Shown: one piece after another, positions 46,594 through 54,435 of the stretch
Numbering within the stretch: the stretch's first letter is position 1
How the letters are laid out: the number at the start of each line of letters is the position of its first letter
DNA from: Nostoc sp. HK-01
Lineage (GTDB): Bacteria; Cyanobacteriota; Cyanobacteriia; Cyanobacteriales; Nostocaceae
NCBI GenBank assembly: GCA_003990705.1
Contig: AP018318.1
Span: 5,629,001 to 5,693,000 of the forward strand
DNA length: 64,000 nt
Reading direction: 5' to 3'
Program-made: the position numbers and the translations under genes
The notes under the pieces: generated by a model
Databases searched by the model: none
The model's input: only the letters and a program-made list of their open reading frames with translations
Told to the model about the DNA's origin: nothing

Positions 46594-46856
46594 CTCGCTA
46601 AAATTTCCACGAAGAAACTCAGTTTTAAATACAAAATGTTATGTTTTCGTAACATGGCAAATAGTCAGAATCATTAATTCTGGCTACTAACTTCTTTAAC
46701 AAGGTTTCTGCATTATTACACTAAATCGAATTTTTAGAGTGTGTGGTGAAAACAGTCTTGAAAAAGTATCTCAGGTCTGATAATTTACATCGATTAGGGT
46801 AAAAGTACAATAATCTAAATTAGTATCAAATACAACCAATTGTGTAAAAAACCGAA

Positions 46857-46890
46857 AATTTCCTATGCTTTGCAAAAAGCATAGAAAATT
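46857..46890. repeat. 34-bp near-perfect palindrome with GCAA loop
   Basis: Arms 46857-46871 and 46876-46890 are 15 bp with one mismatch, and the loop is GCAA, a GNRA-type tetraloop. It lies upstream of tldD. The rest of the 494-bp gap 46522-47015 shows only the cysS terminator and AT-rich DNA. Confidence 0.75.
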
Positions 46891-47015
46891 AGATAACTTA
46901 TCCAATAACTGGTTATTTGATAGCTAAACTAGGATTAGCTGAACGAATAAAATAGCCTTCATAAATAAAGCAAATTGTCAATAATAAATTAACTAAATTT
47001 TGCATCTAAACTATT

Positions 47016-48455
47016 ATGTGGTCTGAACTAACAAAAGCGATCGCTAAATTTGATATTCCGGCTGATTGGATTGGTATCAGAGCAGTCAAAGAAACAGCCT
47101 CGAACCGTTATGTACGTGATGGTATTCCCCAAGCTAATGGTAAATCTACCACCGAGGGAGCCATGATTGAAGTTTTAGTGAATGGCTGTCTGGGTTACGC
47201 CGCTACCAATTCTTTAGAATTTGCTTCTTTAGAAGCTACTGCCCAAATAGCTTACAAGCAAGCACTCGCAGCAAGTAAATGGTGGATATATCCGTTTCAA
47301 GAAACCGAGCGTCCCAAGGTTGTAGGTGAATATAACTCGCCCTATTTAGAACCATTAGATGCGCTGAGTCCGGGAGAAATCAACGATTTGTTGGTGCGGA
47401 TGTGCCGAACACTCAAAGTTCATGAAAAAATTGTGCAAACCACAGCCAGCATCAGCACTAGTGAGCGAGAAAGTTGGTTTGTCAGCAGCAACGGCTCAGA
47501 AGTCTATCAAAAGTTTATCTCCTTGGGCAGTAATTATGGTGCGATCGCCCAAGACGGAGCCATTGTCCAGCAACGCACCAACAACGGTTGGCAAGCACAC
47601 TGTTATCAAGGTGGATGGGAACTTTTAAGACAAGAAAATTTATGGCAACGAGTACAGCAAGTAGGAGAACAAGCTATAGAATTGTTGACTGCGGCTGAAT
47701 GCCCAAATATACGCACTAACCTAGTCTTAGCGCCAGACCAAATGATGCTGCAAATCCACGAAAGTATCGGTCATCCCTTAGAAATTGACCGGATTTTAGG
47801 AGATGAACGCAACTATGCAGGCGGTAGCTTTGTCACCACCGACGATTTTGGTCAGCTAGTCTATGGTTCGCCACTGATGAATATTACCTTCGACCCCACA
47901 GTTCCAGGTGAGTATGCCAGCTATGCTTTTGATGATACAGGTGCAGTCGCCACACGGGAATATGTGATTAAAGAAGGCGTATTACAAAGAGGTTTAGGCA
48001 GTTTAGAAAGTCAAGCCAGAGCCGGAATCCCCGGAGTTGCTTGCGCCCGCGCTTGTTCCTGGAATCGACCAGCAATTGACCGCATGGCAAACTTAAACTT
48101 AGAACCAGGAAACGCCACCTTTGACGAAATTATTAGCGGTATTGAACACGGCGTTTACATGGAATCAAATCGGTCTTGGTCAATTGACGATCGCCGTTAT
48201 AAATTCCAATTTGGTTGCGAATATGCCAAATTAATTGAAAATGGGCAACTCATCAAAACTCTCCGCAACCCCAACTATCGCGCCACAACACCAGAATTTT
48301 GGCACAGTTTAATCAAAGTTGGTGATACTCATAGTTGGCAAATGTATGGTACTCCTTACTGTGGTAAAGGCGAACCCAATCAAGCCATTTGGGTAGGGCA
48401 TGGTTCACCAGTTTGTGTATTTGCTGATATTGAAGTCTTTGGAGGAGGAAGTTGA
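47016..48455 (+). CDS. tldD: TldD-type metalloprotease subunit
   Basis: 479 aa. Zinc-protease motif HESIGH (HExxxH) about residues 248-253 in LQIHESIGHPLEIDRI, so this is the catalytic subunit. TldD/TldE degrade or process peptides (microcin B17 leader, CcdA) in other bacteria; the cyanobacterial substrate is unknown. ATG 47016. The partner follows after 59 bp. Confidence 0.93.
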   Translation: MWSELTKAIAKFDIPADWIGIRAVKETASNRYVRDGIPQANGKSTTEGAMIEVLVNGCLGYAATNSLEFASLEATAQIAYKQALAASKWWIYPFQETERPKVVGEYNSPYLEPLDALSPGEINDLLVRMCRTLKVHEKIVQTTASISTSERESWFVSSNGSEVYQKFISLGSNYGAIAQDGAIVQQRTNNGWQAHCYQGGWELLRQENLWQRVQQVGEQAIELLTAAECPNIRTNLVLAPDQMMLQIHESIGHPLEIDRILGDERNYAGGSFVTTDDFGQLVYGSPLMNITFDPTVPGEYASYAFDDTGAVATREYVIKEGVLQRGLGSLESQARAGIPGVACARACSWNRPAIDRMANLNLEPGNATFDEIISGIEHGVYMESNRSWSIDDRRYKFQFGCEYAKLIENGQLIKTLRNPNYRATTPEFWHSLIKVGDTHSWQMYGTPYCGKGEPNQAIWVGHGSPVCVFADIEVFGGGS

Positions 48456-48514
48456 GAAAGTCAAAAGTATGACTTTTGTAACTTTATTCCGAATTACGAA
48501 TTAATAATCTACCA

Positions 48515-49858
48515 ATGAAAGAAGAATTAACAGCTTTAGAATTTAGCTTCAATCAGGTTTTAGAAACTCTACTCATCAAGAAATTAGAAGGTGAAGAATT
48601 TACCCTCAAACTTAGTAGTGAAAGAAGTCAATTTACTCGATTTAATCATGCCAAAGTTAGACAAACTGGCTGTGTAGCAGATGGTTGCATTCAACTGACT
48701 TTAATGGCAGATCAACGCAGTAGTTCTCGACAGTTTACTTTTACCGGAAATTGGGAAAAAGACTCACAAAAAGCATATAAAGCCTTACAAGAATTACGAG
48801 AGGAATTGCCTGTATTACCCATTGATCCTTATTTAGTTTTACCTTCAGGAAATAATACTAGTCGAGAAGTTCATTATAGTAATTTATTAGCACCAGAGAC
48901 AGTAGTTTCTAGCATATTAGATGAAGTAACAGAATTAGATTTTACTGGAATTTATGCTGGAGGTGTAGTAATTAAAGGCTATGGAGATTCTAGTGGTCAA
49001 AAACATTGGTTCGCTACCGACACTTTCACATTAGATTATTCTTTGTTTAGCAGTTCTGGACAAGCTGTTAAAGGTACATTTGCCGGAAGCCACTGGGATT
49101 TAGCTAACTATACAGCAAAAATCAGCGAAGCCAAAAAACAACTACAATTACTATCTCGTCCAGCAAAAGAAGTGCCTAGAGGACAATATAAAACTTATTT
49201 TGCACCTGCGGCTGTGGCTGATTTATTGCAGATGCTTTCTTGGAGTGCTGTGGGTGAAGCAGATATCCAACAAGGTAACAGTGCTTTAGCAGCATTATCC
49301 CGAAAAGAAAAACAGTTGTCTGCCAAATTTAGTTTACAGGAAAACTTTCAACTAGGTTTAGTGCCGCGCTTTAATGAATTAGGTGAAATGGCAGCACCAG
49401 AATTACCAATAATTGAAAATGGAATTTTAGTAAATAGCTTAGTTAATTCTCGGACTGCTAAAGAATATCAAAAAACTGCTAATGGTGCGAATAGTTCCGA
49501 AACCTTACGTACACCAGAAATCAGACCAGGAAATTTAAGATTAGAGCAGATTTTATCTAATTTAGATACAGGCTTATATCTCTCAAATTTACATTATTTA
49601 AATTGGAGCGATCGCCCCACAGGTAGAATTACAGGTATGACCCGTTACGCCTGTTTTTGGGTAGAGAACGGCGAAATCATTGCACCTATCGAAAATCTCC
49701 GCTTTGACGACAGTCTTTACCGTTTTTGGGGAGACAATTTAGTCGATTTCACTAACTTTCAAGAATTCATCCCCGAAGTCGGCACTTATGACAGCCGCCA
49801 ATTAGGTGGAAGTTTAGTTCCTGGGATGTTAGTCAATGATTTTACTTACACTTTGTAA
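48515..49858 (+). CDS. tldE: TldE/PmbA-type subunit
   Basis: 447 aa, homologous in overall plan to TldD but without the HExxxH motif, which fits the non-catalytic TldE/PmbA role in the hetero-complex. Typical blocks: VRQTGCVADGCIQ early, DTFTLDYSLFSSSGQAVKG, and the closing RITGMTRYACFWVENGEIIA with DSRQLGGSLVPGML. Directly downstream of tldD; one operon is likely. Confidence 0.9.
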   Translation: MKEELTALEFSFNQVLETLLIKKLEGEEFTLKLSSERSQFTRFNHAKVRQTGCVADGCIQLTLMADQRSSSRQFTFTGNWEKDSQKAYKALQELREELPVLPIDPYLVLPSGNNTSREVHYSNLLAPETVVSSILDEVTELDFTGIYAGGVVIKGYGDSSGQKHWFATDTFTLDYSLFSSSGQAVKGTFAGSHWDLANYTAKISEAKKQLQLLSRPAKEVPRGQYKTYFAPAAVADLLQMLSWSAVGEADIQQGNSALAALSRKEKQLSAKFSLQENFQLGLVPRFNELGEMAAPELPIIENGILVNSLVNSRTAKEYQKTANGANSSETLRTPEIRPGNLRLEQILSNLDTGLYLSNLHYLNWSDRPTGRITGMTRYACFWVENGEIIAPIENLRFDDSLYRFWGDNLVDFTNFQEFIPEVGTYDSRQLGGSLVPGMLVNDFTYTL

Positions 49859-49886
49859 ATCAAGTAAAGTGCTGAGGAGCTAGTAT

Positions 49887-49914
49887 GTTGCGGAGGTTCC
49901 CTGCGTTGTAGCAA
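49887..49914. repeat. GC-rich palindromic repeat (copy B)
   Basis: 24 of 28 bases identical to 43154-43181; followed by GTTGCTGATTAACAGCGTG-type sequence that can form another hairpin. Between tldE and the Ycf66 paralogue. Confidence 0.7.
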
Positions 49915-50083
49915 TTGGCGTTGCTGATTAACAGCGTGTAGCTTGGGTATAACTTAGATTCGCTCTGCACAATCAGCACATTTTCTGGGATGTAAGACAT
50001 GATTGTTTCAGATCAATCTTACTAAATATAATTTAGTAATTCTGTCGATTAGCTAGAAATTGACTGCGATCGCTCACTTTAAG

Positions 50084-50416
50084 CTATCTATTTCTATAAC
50101 CACCATTAATCACAATATCTTTAATACATAAATAAATAATCAAGACAGTTAGTAAAAACTGCATAAATTGTAAAATAGGGTCTAATCGCCAACCTTGAAA
50201 AACCAGAATCAAACCAGAAGTTAGCAGAAAAATAGGAATAATTATAGTTTGGAAAACATAAATAATTAAAGATAAAGTTTCCAATCTTCTAGCACGTTGA
50301 ATCATCAGAATTATCATAGCCAGTATGTAAGCTACAGCAAAAATAATCTGCATAAAACCAATCAAACTGGCTACATTCAAACCGAAATTTACTTGCAGTA
50401 AAATTAATTCGTTCAT
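50084..50416 (-). CDS. short Ycf66-family membrane protein
   Basis: 110 aa, three to four hydrophobic helices. It shares the signature VFQGWRLDPILQFMQFLL with the Ycf66 protein at 11801 (FQGWRLDPILQFGQ), but has no charged C-terminal tail. Function unknown. ATG 50416; the gene begins 8 bp after the stop of the decayed gene on the same strand. Confidence 0.82.
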   Translation of the reverse strand: MNELILLQVNFGLNVASLIGFMQIIFAVAYILAMIILMIQRARRLETLSLIIYVFQTIIIPIFLLTSGLILVFQGWRLDPILQFMQFLLTVLIIYLCIKDIVINGGYRNR

Positions 50417-50424
50417 GAGAAATT

Positions 50425-50826
50425 CTAACCACTCAACGCAATACTATAACCCAATTTTTTTACGTCATTACGAAATTTAGTTTCTGATTCGCTGGGAATG
50501 ACTAAATGCTTTTCTCCAGCTAAGAAACACAGCTTTTTCGTGCGGGAATTGTTGGTGATTAAAACAGCTAAAGCTGCATCAGCGCATTCTATCAAGCGGG
50601 CTTGGCCGCGTTCACGTATTTTCCACTTCTATTCTCGCCACAATTGTTGCAGATTTTCCCCCACAAGATGACGCTGAATCAACGCAATTATTTCTGCTTT
50701 ATGAGTGGGTTTGCTATTAGTATTCAGTAATGCTGCCAGCTTTTTTAGTTTATCAACAGTGGTAATGCTTAACTGCTCCTGATAGTAAGGCATAGTTCTG
50801 TACTGCAAATAACCTGCGATTTTCAA
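50425..50826 (-). pseudogene. decayed gene with in-frame stop
   Basis: From ATG 50826 a 65-codon frame (SITTVDKLKKLAALLN, then KAEIIALIQRHLV, SAP-like) ends in TAG at 50629-50631. The same frame continues directly for 67 more codons (KWKIRERGQARLIECADAAL ... SETKFRNDVKKLGY) to TAG at 50425. Both parts look like real protein, but the total is very short. It may be the two ends of a larger protein (possibly helicase-like) that lost its middle, or a small protein with a nonsense change. Confidence 0.65.
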
Positions 50827-50951
50827 CCTATAAGCAAGATAGGGTTAGAAAAATCTTACAGTAAAAGTGCGGAATTAATAGTCATTAGTTATTTGTCATT
50901 AGTGAGAAATGTTTAGTTAAGATACTAACCTTTAGCCTCTAACCTTTAACC

Positions 50952-51638
50952 TCATTTCTTTCTCGAAGAATAACCTTGAGATTGATTTTCTTGGCGTAAT
51001 TGTTGTCTGCCATTGGTGATAATTCTTAACATATCTTTGAGGTCTTGCTCGATATTTTCCAGGACAGTATCAGCGTATTGATCAGCACCATCTTCAATTT
51101 CTTGAGCTTGAGCGATCGCACTTTGTCGCATTTGTTCTAATTCTTCCATACAAGCTTGTCGGCGGCGGTCAATTTCGGCGATGGTTTCTTGCATCATTTC
51201 CTCGCATTCTTGCTGGGTTGTTCGCCGTAGTTGTTCGGCTTCTCGTTCTGCCTGCCTGAGAATATCGCTTTCTGCCAAAATTTGCGCTCTTTTGGCTTGG
51301 GCAGCTTCGACAATTTGCTGTCCATATTCTTCCGCTTCTAACATCACTTCTTGCTTGTGTTGCATAATCGCCGAGGCTTCCTGAAACACAGAGGGCAAGG
51401 AAACGCGAATAAAATCTAGCTGTTCAAATAATTTTTCTTCGTCGATTAATGTGCGCCCTGTGAGAGGAACGCGCCAACTAGACAAAATCAAATCTTCTAA
51501 TCGGTTGAGTTCCTGCTGAATGTCTACACTTCCGCTTCGGGAATTGTCCCCGTTGCCGACTCCATTGGGATACTCTGGAGGGGCGGGATAACTGCCGTTG
51601 TGGTTGGGTTCGCTATTGGATAGTTGTGGTTGTAGCAT
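50952..51638 (-). CDS. DivIVA-like coiled-coil protein
   Basis: 228 aa. A disordered Asn/Ser/Pro-rich start (about 1-40) is followed by a long charged coiled coil (about 85-205) rich in Glu/Gln/Ala/Arg with [17 protein letters not shown]; the region around [20 protein letters not shown] is conserved in cyanobacterial relatives annotated as DivIVA-domain or ATP-synthase-B-like. Function unknown. Its first 115 bp overlap the 3' end of coaD in another frame. Start ATG 51638; a later start would shorten the overlap but lose the disordered tail. Confidence 0.75.
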   Translation of the reverse strand: MLQPQLSNSEPNHNGSYPAPPEYPNGVGNGDNSRSGSVDIQQELNRLEDLILSSWRVPLTGRTLIDEEKLFEQLDFIRVSLPSVFQEASAIMQHKQEVMLEAEEYGQQIVEAAQAKRAQILAESDILRQAEREAEQLRRTTQQECEEMMQETIAEIDRRRQACMEELEQMRQSAIAQAQEIEDGADQYADTVLENIEQDLKDMLRIITNGRQQLRQENQSQGYSSRKK

Positions 51639-52117
51639 TTGTATATATCTAAAGCAATGTGCGGGGGAACAAGATGATCGACAGAACCACCAAATCTTGC
51701 GATCTCTTTTATCACACTACTACTTAAAAAACTATACTCATTTGATGTTGCGAGAAAAACTGTTTCAATTTGAGTAGACAGAGTTTTATTCGTGTGAGCC
51801 ATCTGTAATTCTACTTCAAAGTCAGAAATTGCCCGTAAACCTCGTAACAATACCTGTGCTTGGCGCTGTTGGGCATAATTCACAGTCAAGCCATCAAAAC
51901 TATCCGCTTCGACGTTTGGTAGATGCTGCGTAGCTATCCGAATTTGTTCTAGTCGTTGCTGTACCGTGAATAACGGCACTTTATGAGGATTCCGCAGCAC
52001 AGCTACAACTACCTGATCAAACAGCCGACTACCACGTTGAATAATATCAAGGTGTCCTAAAGTAATGGGGTCAAAACTGCCGGGATAGATAGCAATCACA
52101 ATATTCTGATGTATCAA
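51524..52117 (-). CDS. coaD: phosphopantetheine adenylyltransferase
   Basis: Penultimate step of coenzyme A synthesis. The N-terminal [19 protein letters not shown] contains the T/HxGH nucleotide motif (GH at TLGH), and [20 protein letters not shown] is the ISSS/TxxR-type block. Usual length is ~160 aa; this one has 197 because of a Pro/Thr-rich tail (about 165-197, [15 protein letters not shown]), which overlaps the downstream gene. ATG 52117. Confidence 0.93.
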   Translation of the reverse strand: MIHQNIVIAIYPGSFDPITLGHLDIIQRGSRLFDQVVVAVLRNPHKVPLFTVQQRLEQIRIATQHLPNVEADSFDGLTVNYAQQRQAQVLLRGLRAISDFEVELQMAHTNKTLSTQIETVFLATSNEYSFLSSSVIKEIARFGGSVDHLVPPHIALDIYKCYNHNYPIANPTTTAVIPPLQSIPMESATGTIPEAEV

Positions 52118-52167
52118 AGTTATTGAGGTGATTATACCGAATTACTCTATGCTGAGTTGAAAGTGCT

Positions 52168-52197
52168 GTTAGCGGTAGCGGGGCGTTCAGCCCGTGC
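52168..52197. repeat. 30-bp repeat (copy 2), upstream of coaD
   Basis: Exact match over 30 bp to 37862-37891 inside menE; flanked by CTGAGT-type short repeats as in copy 1. Lies in the 109-bp gap between the HDAC-fold gene and coaD. Confidence 0.9.
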
Positions 52198-52226
52198 TGA
52201 GTCAAAAGTACTATAACCTGTTACCC

Positions 52227-53144
52227 CTAAAGTCTATACTGTCGGTAAACTTCACTAGCGGCACGATGCAACAGAGAATGTCGCCATACTAAAGATTGCA
52301 TATCATCGGCGTATCCACCACCAATTACACAGGCGACTGGATAACCTGCACTGACACAGGTAGTTAAAACCTGCATTTCGCGGCGGAAAAGGCCAGTATC
52401 AGTTAAAGCCAATTTGCCCAAGCGATCGCATATATGGGGATCAACACCTGCGTCGTAAAATATTAAATCGGGCTGGACATGAGATAACAAATCTGGCAAA
52501 TATTTTGCCAAAGTTTGTAAATAAGCATCATCTTCCATTCCTACAGGGAGAGGAATATCTAAATCACTGTGTTGTTTTGTACCGGGAAAATTGACTTCAC
52601 AGTGCATTGAGAAAGTAAACACACTTGCATCATCACCAAAAATAAAAGCCGTACCGTCTCCTTGATGCACATCCAAATCGACAATCAAGATTTTCTGCAC
52701 CAGCCCCAGTTTTTGCAAAACACGAGATGCGATCGCTAAATCATTGAAAATACAAAAACCAGATCCATAACTGGGAAAAGCATGATGAGTTCCGCCAGCT
52801 GTATTGCAAGCTAAACCCTGCGCTAAAGCCATCTGGGCAGTCAGTATCGTACCACCAACCGCTACACAGGTACGATTCACTAAAGCTGGACTCCAAGGCA
52901 AGCCAATACGACGTTGTGCTTTCGCATCAAGGGTTCCCTCACAATATGCTCTAACATAATCTGGCGTATGCACTAACTCAATCAAATCTTGCGGCGGAAG
53001 TTGTGGAGTGTGAAACTGTTCTGCCTGTGCTACACCATCCTTGAGTAATAATTCATACAATTTACTAAACTTAGACATCGGGAAACGATGCCCTTCCGGT
53101 AAAGGTGCAACATAATTTGGGTGATAAATTATGGGCAAGTGCAT
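52227..53144 (-). CDS. histone-deacetylase-fold amidohydrolase
   Basis: 305 aa. Zn-binding and catalytic residues of the class II/AcuC-like family are visible: GGTHHAFPSYGSGFC, LIVDLDVHQGDGTAF and YDAGVDPH, with the terminal GGGYA Tyr-type loop. In bacteria such proteins deacetylate small amines such as polyamines or proteins; the substrate is unknown. ATG 53144. Upstream 143 bp to the divergent MscS gene. Confidence 0.9.
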   Translation of the reverse strand: MHLPIIYHPNYVAPLPEGHRFPMSKFSKLYELLLKDGVAQAEQFHTPQLPPQDLIELVHTPDYVRAYCEGTLDAKAQRRIGLPWSPALVNRTCVAVGGTILTAQMALAQGLACNTAGGTHHAFPSYGSGFCIFNDLAIASRVLQKLGLVQKILIVDLDVHQGDGTAFIFGDDASVFTFSMHCEVNFPGTKQHSDLDIPLPVGMEDDAYLQTLAKYLPDLLSHVQPDLIFYDAGVDPHICDRLGKLALTDTGLFRREMQVLTTCVSAGYPVACVIGGGYADDMQSLVWRHSLLHRAASEVYRQYRL

Positions 53145-53287
53145 ATTATGTATTTTTCATCATATTTCTGATGCTAAATATACCTCAAGGTGAATAAATT
53201 ACTGTATTTGTCAGATGAGATTCACTAATAATTGTTTTATAATATTTTTTTAATTTTTGTCGTTAAACTGAAGAAATCAAATTAATT

Positions 53288-54304
53288 ATGACGCAATGGA
53301 TTTTACCGATCGCACTTATTGTAGTCAGCTTGATCACTGGAATAGTTTGTGAAAAATTTTTGTTCAAAAATTTCAAAAAAATCATTTTTCAGAAAAATAT
53401 TCCTGGAAGCAGAATCATTTTTCAAGCTTTACATCATGTAACTTTTATTTGGTTTATTTTGGCAGGTTTGTCATCAGCTTTAGTGGCTGCACCTAATATT
53501 AATCCAGAATTAAAACTGCTGCTCCAAAGAATTATCACAATTACTTTTCTACTTTCAGCCACATTAGTTGCATCCAGGCTAACTGCTGGTTTTGTAAATT
53601 TATTTACTCGTAAAACCGAAGGCGTTTCAGCTTCACTAATTTCTAATCTTGCTAAAACCGCCGTTTTAATTTTAGGTACATTAATTATCTTACAAACACT
53701 AGGTGTAGAAATTACACCCATAGTCACCACTTTAGGAATTGGTGGTATTGCTGTTGGTTTAGCACTACAAGATACTTTAGCAAATTTATTTTCGGGTTTT
53801 TATCTAATTATTTCTAAACAAGTTAGAACTGGAGATTATGTCAAACTAGATGCTGGACATGAAGGTTACGTTACAGATATTAATTGGCGGAATACTACTA
53901 TTAAAGAGCTTTCCAATAATGTAGTGATTGTTCCTAATTCTAAATTAGCATCGGCAATTTTTATCAACTATCATTTACCTGCTAAAGAAATCACTTTAAC
54001 AATGAATGTTGGCGTGAGTTACGACAGTGATTTAGAACAAGTCGAGAAAGTAACTGTCGAAGTTGCAAAAGAAGTGATGCGAGAGATTGCACCGGAATTA
54101 ATGGAAAATCAGCCATATATTCGATTTCATACTTTTGGCGATTTTAGTATAGATTTTACTCTTTATATGCGGGTGAGTGAATATTTTGATCAAAGAATGG
54201 GTAAGCATTTATTTGTCAAGAAATTGCATAAACGTTATCAAGAGTTAGGGATTTCCATTCCATTTCCTATTCGGGATGTTTATGTGCAGAATAATTCAAA
54301 TTAA
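53288..54304 (+). CDS. MscS-type small mechanosensitive channel
   Basis: 338 aa. Four hydrophobic segments, the last being the pore-lining TM3 with TLGIGGIAVGLALQDTLANL followed by SGFYLI, then the beta domain GDYVKLDAGHEGYVTDINW and VVIVPNSKLASA, and an alpha/beta C-terminal domain. Opens under turgor increase to release solutes. ATG 53288. Downstream it converges on the SLH gene. Confidence 0.93.
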   Translation: MTQWILPIALIVVSLITGIVCEKFLFKNFKKIIFQKNIPGSRIIFQALHHVTFIWFILAGLSSALVAAPNINPELKLLLQRIITITFLLSATLVASRLTAGFVNLFTRKTEGVSASLISNLAKTAVLILGTLIILQTLGVEITPIVTTLGIGGIAVGLALQDTLANLFSGFYLIISKQVRTGDYVKLDAGHEGYVTDINWRNTTIKELSNNVVIVPNSKLASAIFINYHLPAKEITLTMNVGVSYDSDLEQVEKVTVEVAKEVMREIAPELMENQPYIRFHTFGDFSIDFTLYMRVSEYFDQRMGKHLFVKKLHKRYQELGISIPFPIRDVYVQNNSN

Positions 54305-54331
54305 AGGCATAAAAAATCTTTGCAAAAAAAA

Positions 54332-54370
54332 GTAAAAGGTAGACAACCAAAAATGATTTTTACCTTTTAC
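54332..54370 (-). terminator. terminator of the SLH gene
   Basis: GTAAAAGGTA (54332-54341) and TACCTTTTAC (54361-54370); on the minus strand the stem is followed by TTTTTTTT. It lies between convergent genes and can serve the minus-strand gene well. Confidence 0.65.
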
Positions 54371-54435
54371 ATTGGAGTTGTATCCTACTGTGCATTGGTA
54401 GAAACAGTATTTATTGTTTCTACAAAACTTGAGTC

